64,000 bases of DNA from Streptomyces violaceoruber (GCF_033406955.1 NZ_CP137734.1:1550001-1614000); one strand, 5' to 3'; positions 1 to 11,700 are shown, counted from the first letter of the stretch. Numbers and translations are program-made. Notes: a model not told the origin generated them from the sequence alone.

Positions 1-1514
1 ATCGCGCACACGTCGCGCAGCGCGGCCTCCAGCCGGTCGATCTCCTCGTCCGTGACGTACACCGACGGCTCGAACCGCAGAGTGTTCACCGCGCTCGACG
101 TCGGGAAGACACGGACGCGGTGCTCCCGCAGGATGTGGCCCGCGACGAAGTAGCCGAAGAACCCGCTCCGGGCGACCTGCCGCAGCGGGTCGGCCGTGGC
201 GTCCGACTGGTCCCGGAACTCGAGCCCCAGCATCAGGCCGCGCCCGCGCACGTCCCGCACCGTCTCGGGGAAGTCCGCCCGGACCGACCGGAGCATTCCG
301 AGCAGGCGCTCACCGCGCTCCGCCGCCCGGCGGTAGACCGCACCGCCGTCGGCCTCCATGATCTCGAGCACCTTGAGCCCGATGAGGCAGGAGAAGGCGT
401 CCTTGGCGAAGGTGGAGCTGTGGGCCAGTTCGAACTGCCCGTGGTAGAGCGGCTTGCGGACGAGCAGCACCGCGGACTTGGCGATACCGCCGCCCAGGCT
501 CTTGGCCAGCGTGTAGTAGTCGCCCTTCAGCCCCAGCCGGGTGGCCGCCAGGAAGCTGCCGGTGCGTCCCATGCCGCTCTGGATCTCGTCGACGACGACC
601 GGGATCCGGGCCTCGGCACAGACCTCCTGGACCTCCGCCACGAACTCGGCGGACAGCTCGTGGATGCCGCCCTCACCCTGGACGGGCTCCAGGACGAAGG
701 CCGTGAACAGCGGGTGGTCCCGCTCGACGACCTGTACCCGGCCGCCCTCCACGACCAGGTCGAGCAGGTGCGGCCGCTCCTCGTCGACGATCTTGCGCAG
801 CGCCCCCGGCTGGTCCCGGGGCACGAACCTGGCTTGCGCGGCGAGGGACTTGAACGGCAGCCGGTAGCCCGGGTTGTGGGTGAGCTGGACGCTGCCGGCG
901 AGCTTGCCGTGGAAGGCGCCTTCCGGGGTGAGGAACAGCGGGCCGCGGGCCAGCTGTTCCTCGTTCCTGCGCCGGACGTCCGCGATCAGCTCGTCGGCGG
1001 ACCCGGCGACCCGTGGCGGGACCGTGGCGGTGCCGTCGGCGACCCGGGCCCGGACCTCCTCCAGGTGGGCGTCGATCTCCTCGGTGAGTGCCGACAGCCG
1101 CAGTCCGCGGTCGAGTTCGGCGTGCTTCATCGCCGCCTCGACGGCCTCCGCGCCGCTGTTGGCGAAGATGGCGTAGTACGACTCGTCGTCGCCGCGTTCG
1201 CGCTGGACGATCCGGTTCAGCTCCGCCGCCAGTTCGTCGGCGTACGGATGGCGGGAGAACTGCGCGTGGACGGGCGTCTGCCGGTCCAGCAGTTCTCTGG
1301 CCCGGTCGTTGATCTCCGGGTTGTTGTGCCCGAGCATCAGCGAGCCGTAGCCGCCGACGAAGTCGAGTACGGCGATCTCCTCGCCGTCCTCACCGCGCCG
1401 GTACAGGGTGTTGCCCTCCGCGCGCACGTAGGCGGCGTCCAGGCCGCCGGAGGCGAGCACCTCCAGCAGAAACGGCTCGGCGAAGCCGTCCCGTGTGGTC
1501 GGCTGGTCGGTCAT
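1..1514 (-). CDS. cpkG: Class III PLP aminotransferase CpkG (3' end beyond window)
   Basis: Predicted PLP-dependent transaminase of fold type I, class III. Read on the minus strand from the ATG at 1514, the frame is open to the left edge, so 504 codons are visible and the C-terminus is cut off. The PLP-ring aspartate is in VVVDEIQSGMGRTG (about Asp309) and the Schiff-base lysine is in TLAKSLGGG (about Lys338). A glycine-rich cofactor-phosphate segment lies around FANSGAEAVEAA. The start has a GAAGGGA ribosome site and lies 10 nt after the cpkF stop, so it is the last visible gene of the cpkDEFG operon. In a cluster whose PKS ends in a thioester reductase, the expected substrate is the released polyketide aldehyde, converted to a primary amine before cyclisation. 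The family also contains diaminobutyrate aminotransferases, so substrate assignment rests on context. Confidence 0.93.
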   Translation of the reverse strand, partial: MTDQPTTRDGFAEPFLLEVLASGGLDAAYVRAEGNTLYRRGEDGEEIAVLDFVGGYGSLMLGHNNPEINDRARELLDRQTPVHAQFSRHPYADELAAELNRIVQRERGDDESYYAIFANSGAEAVEAAMKHAELDRGLRLSALTEEIDAHLEEVRARVADGTATVPPRVAGSADELIADVRRRNEEQLARGPLFLTPEGAFHGKLAGSVQLTHNPGYRLPFKSLAAQARFVPRDQPGALRKIVDEERPHLLDLVVEGGRVQVVERDHPLFTAFVLEPVQGEGGIHELSAEFVAEVQEVCAEARIPVVVDEIQSGMGRTGSFLAATRLGLKGDYYTLAKSLGGGIAKSAVLLVRKPLYHGQFELAHSSTFAKDAFSCLIGLKVLEIMEADGGAVYRRAAERGERLLGMLRSVRADFPETVRDVRGRGLMLGLEFRDQSDATADPLRQVARSGFFGYFVAGHILREHRVRVFPTSSAVNTLRFEPSVYVTDEEIDRLEAALRDVCA

Positions 1515-1524
1515 GTCGGTCCCT

Positions 1525-3162
1525 TCAGGCGCTGGTGACGGGTTCTTCGCGGGCCGCGGCGGACGCGGCGGATGCCGGACCGGCCGTGGGCTCGCCGCTC
1601 TCGGGTGCGGCGTCGGGGGCGGCCCCGGCGCCGATGGCCGGGATGTGGCGGAGCAGTACGAGGGCGACGACGGCGGTCAGTACGGCCATGCCCGCGCTCA
1701 CCCAGGCGGTGGCGTGGAAACCGGACGTGAACGCCTCGCGGGCGGCGGTGAGGAGCTGCTCGCCGACGTCCTGCGGCAGCGACTCCGCGGCCTTGGCGGC
1801 CCCGCCGACGGTGTCCCGGGCGGCCTCCTCCGCCGCGGCCGGGATACCCGCCGGAGCGGTGTCGGCGATCCCGGAGCGGTAGACGGCGACGGCGACGCTG
1901 CCGGTGACCGCGATGCCGAACGCCAGTCCCAGGTCGTAGGCGGTCTGCCCGGTCGCGGACGCGGCACCGGCCTTCTCGGGCGGGGCCGCGCCGGAGGCGA
2001 GGGCGGTGCCGAGCACGCTGATCGGGGCCACCCCGAACATGATCACGGCGAGGCCCGCCGCGGCCGGCACGATGCCCGAGTCGTCCGGCCCGGCCACGGC
2101 GGTGAGCCAGAAGCCGATCAGGGTGACGACCAGGCCCGCGGTGATCACGTAGGCCGGACGGAAGCGCTTGGCGAGCACCGGGGTCAGCTGGGAGCCGATG
2201 ATCAGCCCGGCGGCCCCGGGCAGCAGCCACAGACCCGCGGCGAGCGGGGTGAGCTCGCCCGCGACCAGCAGGTACTGCGGGACGAGGTACTCGACGCCGT
2301 TCAGGGCCATCATGCCGAACAGCAGCGTCAGCAGGGCACCGGTGAAGGCGCGGGTCCTGAACAGCCGCATGTCCAGCAGCGGGGTCTCCAGGCTGTTCTG
2401 ACGGCGCACGAAGACCACCGTGAAGGCGGCACCGATGACGATCGCCGCCAGGTTGGCGAGGCTCCACCCGTGCTCGGCGAACTTCTTGATGCCGTAGACG
2501 ACCGGCAGGATCGCCGCCAGGAACAGCACCACGCTCGCCAGGTCGAGCCGCCCCGCGCCCGGGTCCTTGTACTCGGGCAGCAACACCGGGGCAAGCAGCA
2601 CCGGCACCAGCATGACCGGGACGCCCATCAGGAAGACGGAACCCCACCACCAGTGCTCCAGCAGCACACCGCCGATGACCGGTCCGATCGCGATGCCCAC
2701 CGACAGGGCGGTGACCCAGGTCGCGATGGCGGTCGCCCGCTGCCGGTCGTCCTTGAACATGTGGATGATCAGCGACAGCGTCGAGGGCAGCACCGCGGCG
2801 CCGGCCACGCCGAGCAGGGCGCGAGCCACGATCAGCATCTCGGGGCTGGTGGAGTACGCCGCCAGCACCGAGGCCGCGATCACCCCGAGCGAGCCGAGGA
2901 TCAGCAGCCTGCGGCGGCCGATGCGGTCCCCGAGCGTGCCCATGACCACCAGGAAGCCGCAGGTCATGAAGCCGTAGAGGTCGGTGGTCCACAGCAGCTG
3001 GGAGCTCGTCGGCTGAAGGTCGGCCGTCAGGTAGGGCGTGGCCAGCCACAGCACGCCGAGGTCGGCGGTCATCAGCGTCACCGGAAGCAGCAGCGCCAGC
3101 AGTCCGAACCACTCGCGCGGCCCGGCCCGCAGCTCCACCGCGGGAGCGGTGTTCGAAGACAT
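1525..3162 (-). CDS. cpkF: MFS (DHA2, 14-TM) efflux transporter CpkF
   Basis: 545-residue proton-driven exporter of the DHA2 major facilitator family in the cytoplasmic membrane. The chain is almost entirely hydrophobic helices; the loop motif GTLGDRIGRRR (about residues 75-86) is the MFS motif A between helices 2 and 3. ALLGVAGAAVLPSTLSL is the motif C expected in drug/proton antiporters. The length fits 14 rather than 12 helices. The start ATG at 3162 follows a GAGGG ribosome site; 42 nt separate it from cpkE upstream and 10 nt from cpkG downstream. From position in the tailoring operon it most likely exports the polyketide alkaloid or its immediate precursor and provides self-resistance. 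The substrate cannot be read from sequence. Confidence 0.93.
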   Translation of the reverse strand: MSSNTAPAVELRAGPREWFGLLALLLPVTLMTADLGVLWLATPYLTADLQPTSSQLLWTTDLYGFMTCGFLVVMGTLGDRIGRRRLLILGSLGVIAASVLAAYSTSPEMLIVARALLGVAGAAVLPSTLSLIIHMFKDDRQRATAIATWVTALSVGIAIGPVIGGVLLEHWWWGSVFLMGVPVMLVPVLLAPVLLPEYKDPGAGRLDLASVVLFLAAILPVVYGIKKFAEHGWSLANLAAIVIGAAFTVVFVRRQNSLETPLLDMRLFRTRAFTGALLTLLFGMMALNGVEYLVPQYLLVAGELTPLAAGLWLLPGAAGLIIGSQLTPVLAKRFRPAYVITAGLVVTLIGFWLTAVAGPDDSGIVPAAAGLAVIMFGVAPISVLGTALASGAAPPEKAGAASATGQTAYDLGLAFGIAVTGSVAVAVYRSGIADTAPAGIPAAAEEAARDTVGGAAKAAESLPQDVGEQLLTAAREAFTSGFHATAWVSAGMAVLTAVVALVLLRHIPAIGAGAAPDAAPESGEPTAGPASAASAAAREEPVTSA

Positions 3163-3204
3163 GGGTTCCCTCTTTCGTTCTCTGTGCCTGTGGGTGTCGG
3201 TCGG

Positions 3205-4065
3205 TCAGTGGGTCTGCCGGTACGCGCGGACGCGGGCGAGGATCTCGGCGGCGACGGTGTCCGGATCCTGCTGGGGCTGCCAGTGCGAGGTCTTCTCGAG
3301 CGTCAGGAGCCGGTACGGCCCGGTGACGTACTCCTCGGTCTTCGCGACCGCCAGTTCGCTGACCGCCGTGTCGGTGCGGCTGTAGACGAAGGTGGTGGGG
3401 ACGGTGACCGGACCGAAGTCCAGCGGGTCACCGAGGAGGTTGTTGGCGCGGTACCAGTTCAGGGCGGCGTCGAGCGTGCCGGCGGCGGTGTGCGTGGCCA
3501 CGTACCGGGCGATCTGGGCATCGGTGAGGACGCCCTCTCCGGCCTGGGTGAACCAGGCGTGCAACTGGGCGGCGCCGTCGGCCAGGAAGTGGTCGGCGGC
3601 GCCGTCCGAGACGAGGAACTCGACGTACTGTGAGCTGTGCTGCTGCTCCTCGTCGACCCGGTAGGCGTGCTGGTAGGCGTCGAGGTGCGGGATGGCCAGC
3701 GCGGTCAGGGTGCGCACCCGGCCGGGGTGCCGGGCCGCCAGGTACCAGGCCACCGCGGCGCCCCAGTCGTGACCGACCACGTGGGCCGAGGACACGCCCA
3801 GGGCGTCGAGGACGCCGAGCGCGTCGGCGGCGAGGTGCGGCAGCCGGTAGTCCGCCACGGCGGCGGGGCGGGCGTCCGGCGAGTAGCCCCGCTGGTCGGG
3901 GGCGACGGTGCGCAGGCCGGCCGCGTGCAGCAGCGGCGCCGTCTCGGTCCACGACTCCTTGTTGTGCGGGAACCCGTGCAGCAGGAGTACCGGCTCGCCG
4001 TCCTCGGGACCGGCGACATCGACGTCGAAGACCAGGCCGTCGAGGCCGATCCGGGTCGCCGTCAC
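3205..4065 (-). CDS. cpkE: Alpha/beta hydrolase of the epoxide hydrolase family, CpkE
   Basis: 286-residue alpha/beta-hydrolase-fold enzyme. The oxyanion-hole motif HGFP is at residues 30-33, the nucleophile elbow VVGHDWGAAV carries Asp100, and the catalytic histidine is in KTSHWQPQ (His261); the acid is probably the Asp of YSRTD. An Asp nucleophile followed by Trp-Gly is typical of epoxide hydrolases and haloalkane dehalogenases rather than of serine esterases. I chose the GTG at 4065 because it overlaps the cpkD stop in a GTGA tetranucleotide; a longer upstream frame would run through cpkD. Translational coupling to the FAD monooxygenase suggests they act on the same intermediate. Whether it opens an epoxide in the pathway or has another role, such as dehydration or cyclisation, is not decided by sequence. 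Confidence 0.92.
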   Translation of the reverse strand: MTATRIGLDGLVFDVDVAGPEDGEPVLLLHGFPHNKESWTETAPLLHAAGLRTVAPDQRGYSPDARPAAVADYRLPHLAADALGVLDALGVSSAHVVGHDWGAAVAWYLAARHPGRVRTLTALAIPHLDAYQHAYRVDEEQQHSSQYVEFLVSDGAADHFLADGAAQLHAWFTQAGEGVLTDAQIARYVATHTAAGTLDAALNWYRANNLLGDPLDFGPVTVPTTFVYSRTDTAVSELAVAKTEEYVTGPYRLLTLEKTSHWQPQQDPDTVAAEILARVRAYRQTH

Positions 4066-5384
4066 CGCTGGGCTCCGGCGATCGCGGCCTCGATCGGCGA
4101 GTCGTGGAGGACCGCCGGGGAGTCCACGAGGCCGATGACCCGGGAGTAGGCGCGGGCCACCGCGGCGTCGCGGGTGGCGGCCTCCTGCACCTGGGCGATG
4201 AAGGCGTGCGCCTCCTGCACCTCGGGCGTGCGCTCGCCCTCGACCTCGGGGAAGCTGAGGTCGGCGCCGACGGCCATCTCCCAGCAGCCGTCGACGGCGT
4301 CCCGGGCGAGGTCCTCGAAGTACCGGAGCGGGTCCGGGCGGTGGGTGTCGGCGAGGTGGCGGCGCAGCACCAGGGAGCCGAGCGCGGAGACCGTCATGCC
4401 CTGTGCGTAGCTGGGGTTGAAGCTGCACACGGCGTCGCCGATGACCAGCAGGCCGGCCGGGAAGTCGGTCATCCGCTGGTAGTGGCGGCGCAGGTTGGTC
4501 GGGAACTTGTAGGCGACCGGGTCGTCGATCGGTTCCGAGACCGTGAGCACCTCGTGGATGTCGGGTGCGGCGAGGGACTTGATGAAGCCGATGAAGCCCT
4601 CGGGGTCGGTGGGCGGGTGGTCGCCGAGGATGCCGTAGGCGGTGACGATGGCGCGGTCGCCGTCGATCTTCTGGCAGATCGCGCCGCGCGGCACGCCGGC
4701 GGAGGCGACCGTGTTGATGGAGATGTTGCCCTCGAACGCCTCGTCAGGGACGCGGTAGTAGCGGGTGGTGTAGCCGAGGCCGATCTTGTGCTTCTCCTCC
4801 TGGACGGCCTCGTAGCCGAACTCCTGCAACCAGACGGAGGTGCGCGAACCGCGTCCGGTGGCGTCCACGACGAGGTCGGCGTGCAGGGTCTCCTCGGTGC
4901 CGTCCGCGCGGCGCACGACGACGCCGTTGACCTCGCGCCGGTCCGCCGTGGTCACCAGGCTCTGGACGGTGGCCCGCTCCAGGAACGAGACCTCGGGCAG
5001 CGCGAGCACCCGGTCGCGCACGTGGCGCTCGAGGAACGGGCGGCTGGAGGTGAGGGCGATCAGCCCGGAGTCGACCTTGGCGAGGCGCTTGCCGTTGATG
5101 ATCCAGCGCACGTCGTCGGCGACGTCACCGGTCTGGGCGCCGGCCGCCCTCATCTGCTCGGTGATGCCCGGGAAGTACTCCTCGGTGATCTGCTGGCCGC
5201 GGGCGAGCAGGCCGTGCAGGTGGTGCCCCTGCGGCAGGCCGCGGCGCAGTTCGTTCGGACCGGTCAGCTCGTCGCGGTCCACGACCGTGACGTTCGCGAA
5301 GGTCTCGGAGAGAGCACGGGCGGAGAAAAGGCCCGCCATGCTCCCGCCGAGCACTATCGCGCGGCCTTCGCGCTTTCTGCTCAT
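4062..5384 (-). CDS. cpkD: FAD-dependent monooxygenase CpkD
   Basis: 440-residue flavoprotein monooxygenase, group A/geranylgeranyl-reductase-like. The dinucleotide-binding signature GGSMAG is at residues 13-18 after a beta strand, VVDATGRGS is the middle motif, and VIGDAVCSFNPSYAQGM is the GD motif that contacts the FAD ribityl chain. There is no signal peptide or membrane helix, so it is cytoplasmic. It is first in the minus-strand operon, with a clear AGGAGAG ribosome site upstream of the ATG at 5384, and its stop overlaps the cpkE start by 4 nt. In a coelimycin-type pathway it is a candidate for epoxidising the polyene tail or oxidising the ring. The reaction is inferred from family and context. 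It is transcribed divergently from cpkA across a 326-bp region. Confidence 0.92.
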   Translation of the reverse strand: MSRKREGRAIVLGGSMAGLFSARALSETFANVTVVDRDELTGPNELRRGLPQGHHLHGLLARGQQITEEYFPGITEQMRAAGAQTGDVADDVRWIINGKRLAKVDSGLIALTSSRPFLERHVRDRVLALPEVSFLERATVQSLVTTADRREVNGVVVRRADGTEETLHADLVVDATGRGSRTSVWLQEFGYEAVQEEKHKIGLGYTTRYYRVPDEAFEGNISINTVASAGVPRGAICQKIDGDRAIVTAYGILGDHPPTDPEGFIGFIKSLAAPDIHEVLTVSEPIDDPVAYKFPTNLRRHYQRMTDFPAGLLVIGDAVCSFNPSYAQGMTVSALGSLVLRRHLADTHRPDPLRYFEDLARDAVDGCWEMAVGADLSFPEVEGERTPEVQEAHAFIAQVQEAATRDAAVARAYSRVIGLVDSPAVLHDSPIEAAIAGAQR

Positions 5385-5710
5385 AGCGATTTACTCTCCT
5401 TCGACAAGCGGAGTGGGAACAACAAAGTCGCGGCAATCAGAAATCAGTGGGACGACCTGGCCGCGCGGAATCGCGTGAGTCCGCCCAGACGGTATCCGCA
5501 GGCGTTCCACCGCTCGCTCACTGCGCGGCAACGGGCCGGTCATCAGGCATTCCAGCGGCGGCAGTTACCACGCCGTGACTGATCACCTACCCGGTGTTTC
5601 TAGTCTTTCGTCACATTGCTTGCAAGGTCTGGAAGAGGATTCGGGTCGCGGCCGCGTGCGTTTTCGCGGGCAGATGTCCGGACGACACAGCCAGGAAAGG
5701 GCAGCCGAGC
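5385..5710. promoter_or_regulatory. Divergent control region between cpkD and cpkA
   Basis: 326 bp without a credible gene between the two divergent starts. It must hold promoters for the cpkDEFG operon and for cpkA. Base composition is visibly less GC-extreme than in the flanking genes. I see ribosome sites at both ends (AGGAGAG for cpkD; AGGAAAGG ending at 5700 for cpkA). I could not recognise a convincing -35/-10 pair, an ARE palindrome or SARP heptamer repeats by eye. The frame of cpkA is open back to a GTG at 5594, but that stretch lacks PKS similarity. Confidence 0.6.
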
Positions 5711-8700
5711 GTGGTCACCAGTGAGAACAATTCCGTAGCAGCCGGGGCGCACACCGGGCAGGTGGAGCGGATCGCTGTCGTGGGACTGTCCTGCCGGCTC
5801 CCCGGGGCCGCGGACCCCGCGGCGTTCTGGGAGCTGCTGCACAGCGGTTCCGACGCCGTGACCGAGGTGCCGCCGGGCCGCTGGGACGTGCCCGCGGACG
5901 CGGCGCCCGGCTCGGGCTCCGGGGGCCGGCGCGGGGCGTTCCTGGACGGTGTCGACCGGTTCGACGCCGGATTCTTCGGCATCTCGCCGCGTGAGGCCGC
6001 CGCGATGGACCCGCAGCAGCGGCTCGTGCTCGAACTGACGTGGGAGGCGCTGGAGGACGCCGCGATCGTACCGGCGTCGCTGCGCGGCAGCAGGACCGCG
6101 GTGTTCGTGGGCACCCTGCGCGACGACTACACCAACCTGCTGTACCAGTACGGGGACGAGGCGGTCACCCAGCACACGATGGCCGGGGTGAACCGAGGCG
6201 TCATCGCGGGGCGGGTCTCGTACCACCTGGGGCTGCGCGGTCCGAGTCTCACGGTGGACTCGGCCCAGTCGTCGTCGCTGGTCGCCGTGCACCTGGCGTG
6301 CGAGAGCCTGCGCAGCGGGGAGTCGACGACGGCTGTGGTGGCCGGTGTGAACCTCAATCTGCTGGCCGAGAACGCCACTACGGAGGAACGTTTCGGCGCA
6401 CTGTCCCCCGACGGTGTCTCGTACACCTTCGACGCCCGTGCCAACGGCTTCGTGCCCGGCGAGGGCGGCGGCGTGGTGGTGCTCAAGCCGCTGTCGGCCG
6501 CCCTCGCGGACGGCAACCGGATCCATGGCGTGATCCGCGGCACGGCGGTCAACAACGACGGCGCCGCCGACGGGCTCACCGTGCCCAGCGGCACCGCGCA
6601 GGAGCAGTTGATCCGCGAGGCGCACCGGCGCTCCGCCCTCGGCCCGGGCGAGCGGGTCCAGTACGTCGAACTGCACGGCACCGGCACCCCGGTCGGCGAC
6701 CCGGTCGAGGCCGCCGCGCTCGGCGCCGCCCTCGGCGCGGAGCGCGGCGACGCGGACGGCCCGCTGCGGGTCGGCTCGGTCAAGACCAACATCGGGCACC
6801 TGGAGGGCGCCGCCGGCATGGCGGGCCTGATCAAGACGCTGCTCGCCATCACCCACCGGGAACTTCCCGCCAGCCTGAACTTCCGGACCGCCAACCCGGC
6901 GATCCCGCTGGCCGAACTGGGTCTGGAGGTTCAGCGCGAGCTCTCCGCCTGGCCGCGTCCGGACCGTCCGCTGGTGGCCGGCGTCAGCTCGTTCGGCATG
7001 GGCGGCACCAACGCGCACGTCGTCGTTGGCGAGCCTCCCCTCCCGGCCGCGGAGCCGGACACCCTCACCGGCTCCGCGGCCCCCTCCTCGCTCTCCTGGG
7101 TGGTCACCGCCAACTCCGAGGAGGCGCTGCGCGGACAGGCCGCGCGGCTCGCCGAGTTCGCCGGCGCCGAGAACGCGCCCGACCCGCGCGACACCGGGTA
7201 CTCGCTGGCGACGGACCGTACGGTCTTCGAACACCGCGCGGTCGTGGTCGGCGCCGACGGCGCGGCCCTGCTGGACGGTGTGCGGGCGCTGGCCGAGGGC
7301 CGGCCGGGCGCCGGGGTCGTACGGGGCCGCGGCGAGGCCGGTGCCACCGCCCTGCTGTTCACCGGGCAGGGGGCGCAGCGACCGGGCATGGGCCAGGAAC
7401 TCTACGCCGCGCACCCCGTGTTCGCGGACGCCTTCGACGCCGTGGCCGAGCGGCTCGACCCGATGCTGAAGCAGCCCCTGTGGGAGGTCATCGCCTCCGG
7501 AGAGGGCCTGGACGAGACCGGTCGCACCCAGCCGGCGCTGTTCGCGATCGAGGTGGCGCTCTTCAGGCTGCTGGAGTCCTGGGGCGTGCGGCCCGGCTTC
7601 CTCGCCGGACACTCGATCGGCGAGCTGGCCGCCGCCCACGTCGCCGGCGTGCTGTCCCTCGACGACGCGGCGAGGCTGGTCGCGGCCCGGGCCCGGCTGA
7701 TGCAGGCGCTGCCCGCCGGCGGCGCCATGATCGCCGTCGAGGCCACCGAGGAGGAGGTCCTCCCCCACCTGGAGGGACTGGAGGCACGCCTGTCCCTCGC
7801 GGCGGTCAACGGGCCCGCCTCGGTGGTGATCTCGGGCGAGGCGGACGCGGCGGAGGACGTGGCGGCACGGCTTGCCGAAGCCGGGCGCCGGACCAAGCGC
7901 CTCACCGTCTCGCACGCCTTCCACTCGCCCCTCATGGACGGCATGCTCAAGGAGTTCCACAAGGTCGCCAAGGAACTCACCTACCACGCCCCGCGGATAC
8001 CCGTCGTCTCCACCCTCACCGGCGCTCTCGCCTCGGGCGACGACCTGCGCACCCCCTGCTACTGGACGGACCAGGTCCGGCACGCCGTGCGCTTCGCCGA
8101 CGCCGTACGCACCCTGGGCGAGCTCGGCGCGACGGTCCTCCTGGAGGTCGGCCCGGACGCGGTCCTCAGCTCGCTCGCCGACGCCACCCCCACGCTGCGC
8201 GCCGGGCGCCCCGAGACCCGGACGCTGCTCACCGCGGTCGCCACCGCGTTCGTCCGCGGCGCCGACGTCGACTGGCGCGCGGTCCACGCGGACGCCGGCG
8301 GCCGCTCCGTGCCGCTGCCCACGTACGCGTTCCAGCGCCGTAGGCACTGGTTCGACGCCGCGGCCCGCAAGGAGACGCGGGCGATCGCCCCGGCGGCCGA
8401 TGAGGTGCGGTCACCGGCCGCGGCGTCCGGCGTCCCGTCCGTGCCGGCCGGCCGGGCCGAGCGCCTGCGGTACGCCGAGGACCTGGTGACGAGCCATGTC
8501 ACCGCCGTCCTGGAGTACGGGGACGGCGAACGGCTCGATCCGCGCGTCCCGTTCCAGAAGCTCGGGTTCACCTCGCTGATGACCACGGAACTGCGCGCCG
8601 CCCTCGCCGAGGCCACCGGACTGGCCCTGCCCGGCAGCCTGCTCTTCGACCACCCCACCCCGCGGGAGCTGACCGCGTTCCTCGCCACGCGGCTGGCGGA

Positions 8701-11700
8701 CACGACGGACGAGCCGGAGGCCGGGGAGGAGTTCATCCGGCCCGCCGACGCCGGCGAACCGATCGCGATCGTGGGCATGGCCTGCCGCTTCCCCGGCGGG
8801 ATCACCTCCCCGGCGCAGTTGTGGAAGCTCGTGTCGGAGGGCGGTGACGCGATCACCGAGTTCCCCGTGAACCGCGGCTGGCCCGACGACCTCTACGACG
8901 CCGACCCCGACCGCCCCGGCCGCAGCGCGGTGCGGCACGGCGGATTCCTGCACGACGCGGGCGAGTTCGACGCCGACTTCTTCGGCATCTCGCCGCGCGA
9001 GGCGATGGCCATGGACCCGCAGCAGCGGCTGCTCCTGGAGTCGGCGTGGGAGGCCGTGGAGCGGGCCGGGATCGACCCGGACACGCTGCGCGGCTCCCGT
9101 ACGGGCGTCTTCGTCGGCGCCACCGCGCTGGAGTACGGCCCGCGGATGCACGAGGCACCGGAGTCCGTCCAGGGCAGTGTCCTGACCGGCAGCACGACGA
9201 GCGTCATGTCCGGCCGGATCGCCTACCAGCTCGGGCTGCTCGGACCGGCGGTCACCACCGACACCGCCTGCTCTTCCTCGCTGGTCGCGCTGCACCTGGC
9301 GATCCGCTCCCTGCGCTCGGGCGAGACCAGCCTGGCGCTGGCCGGCGGTGCGACCGTGATGTCGTCGCCCGGCATGTTCGTGGAGTTCTCGCGGCAGCGG
9401 GGTCTGGCGCCGGACGGGCGCTGCAAGTCCTTCGCCGCGGGCGCGGACGGCACCGGCTGGAGCGAGGGCGTCGGCCTGCTGCTCGTCGAGCGGCTCTCCG
9501 ACGCCCGCCGCAACGGCCACCAGGTACTGGCCGTCGTCCGCGGTTCCGCCGTCAACCAGGACGGCGCCTCCAACGGCCTCACCGCACCCAACGGCCTGTC
9601 GCAGCAGCGCGTCGTCCGCCAGGCCCTGGCCGACTCCGGTCTGGCCGCCACCGAGGTCGACGCGGTCGAGGCGCACGGCACCGGCACCCGGCTCGGCGAC
9701 CCCATCGAGGCCGAGGCCCTCATGGCCACCTACGGAACCGGCCGGGACGGGCTCCCACCGGTGTACCTGGGCTCGTTGAAGTCCAACATCGGCCACGCCC
9801 AGGCGGCCGCCGGTGTCGGCGGTGTCATCAAGATGGTCGAGGCGATCCGGCACGGGGTGCTGCCCCGGACGCTGCACGTCGACGAGCCGTCACCGCGCGT
9901 GGACTGGAACGCGGGCGCGCTGGAGCTGCTCACCGGGGAACGGGCCTGGCCCGACACCGGCCGGCCCCGGCGGGCCGCCGTGTCCTCCTTCGGCATCAGC
10001 GGCACCAACGCGCACGTCGTGCTCGAGCAGGCCCCGGACGCGCCGCCGCCGTCCGCCGCGCCGCCGGCCACCCAGGCTCCCGCCGTGCCCGCGCCCTGGC
10101 TGCTGTCGGCCCGTGACCCCGACACGTTGCGGGCCCAGGCCGAGCGGCTGCGGGCGTACGCGGACGGTGACCGGGCGCCGGAACCGGCGGCGATCGGCCG
10201 GGCGCTCGCCACCACTCGTACCGCCTTCGAGCAGCGCGCCGTCGTCCTCGCCGAGGACCGGGCCGGCTACCTGGCCGGTCTGGACGCGCTGATCCGGGGC
10301 GCCGACGCGCCCGGCGTCGTCACCGGCAGCGCCCGGAGCGCGGGCCGCACCGCGTTCCTCTTCACCGGTCAGGGCGCCCAGCGGGCCGGCATGGGCCGGG
10401 AGCTGTACGCGCGCCATCCGGTGTTCGCCGAGGCACTGGACGCCGCGTTCGGCGCGCTCGACGCCCATCTGGACCTGCCGCTGCGCGAGGTGGTCTTCGC
10501 CGCGGAGGGCAGCCGCGAGGCCGCCCTGCTCGACGAGACGACGTACACGCAGCCCGCGCTGTTCGCCCTCGAAGTGGCACTGTTCCGGCTCCTGGAGCAC
10601 CACGGGGTCACCCCCGGTCTGCTGGCCGGGCACTCGGTCGGTGAGCTGTCCGCCGCCCACGCGGCCGGGGTGCTGACCCTGGACGACGCCGCGAAACTGG
10701 TCGCCGCGCGCGGCCGGCTGATGCAGGCCGCCCGCTCCGGCGGCGCCATGATCGCCGTCGAGGCCGCCGAGGAGGAGGTTCTTCCGTATCTGGAGGGCAG
10801 GGCGGCCGGGCTCTCCGTCGCGGCCGTCAACGGACCCGCGTCCGTGGTGATCTCCGGCGACGAAGAGCCGGCCCTCGAGGTCGCGGAACTGCTGCGGGCG
10901 TCGGGCCGCAGGACCAAGCGGCTCACGGTCTCGCACGCCTTCCACTCCCCGCACATGGACGGCGTCCTCGACGCGTTCCGCGAGGTCGCGTCCACGGTCG
11001 CCTTCTCGGCGCCCACCGTGCCGATCGTCTCCACCGTGACGGGCCGGCTCGCCACCGAGGCCGAACTCACCTCACCCCAGTACTGGGCGAACCAGATCCG
11101 CGCGGCCGTCCGCTTCCTCGACGCGGCCCGCGAACTCGCCGCCCAGGGCGCCACCGTGTTCGTCGAGGCCGGACCGGACGCCGTGCTGACCGCGCTCACC
11201 CGGGCCGCGCTGGAGGACACCGGAGCCACGGCCGTGCCGCTGATGCGCGCGGGCCGACCGGAGGCCGAGACGCTGACCCTGGGCCTCGGGGGCGCCCACG
11301 CCGCGGGGGCCGCCCTGGACGCGGCGACGTTCTTCCCCGGCGCGGCCACCGCCGACGGCCTGCCGACGTACGCCTTCCGGCGCACCCATTACTGGCTGGC
11401 GCCCGCGTCGCCCACCGACGCCCGCAGCCTCGGCCTGGACGCCTCGAAGCACCCGCTGCTGTCCACCTCCGTGGAACTCGCCGGCCGGGAGGACACGCTG
11501 TTCACCGGTCGGCTGTCGCTGAGCGGCCATCCGTGGCTGGCGGACCACACCATCGGCTCGGCCGTGCTGGTACCCGCCACCGCCTTCGTCGAACTCGCCA
11601 TGGCGGCCGGGGACCACCTCGGCGCCGGCCGGGTCGCGGACCTCACGCTGGAGGCACCGCTGCCGCTGACCGGCCGGGACGCCGTGCGGGTCCAGGTCGC

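Noticed and set aside
6255..6290. Loading KS Cys-to-Gln change as a damaging mutation
   Set aside because: Gln at this position is the hallmark of functional KSQ decarboxylase loading domains, so it is by design.
5600..8347. A 915-codon open frame antisense to the cpkA loading module
   Set aside because: Open antisense frames are expected at this GC content. Its translation is low-complexity Gly/Arg/Val-rich with no domain, and it is covered by a clear KSQ-AT on the other strand.
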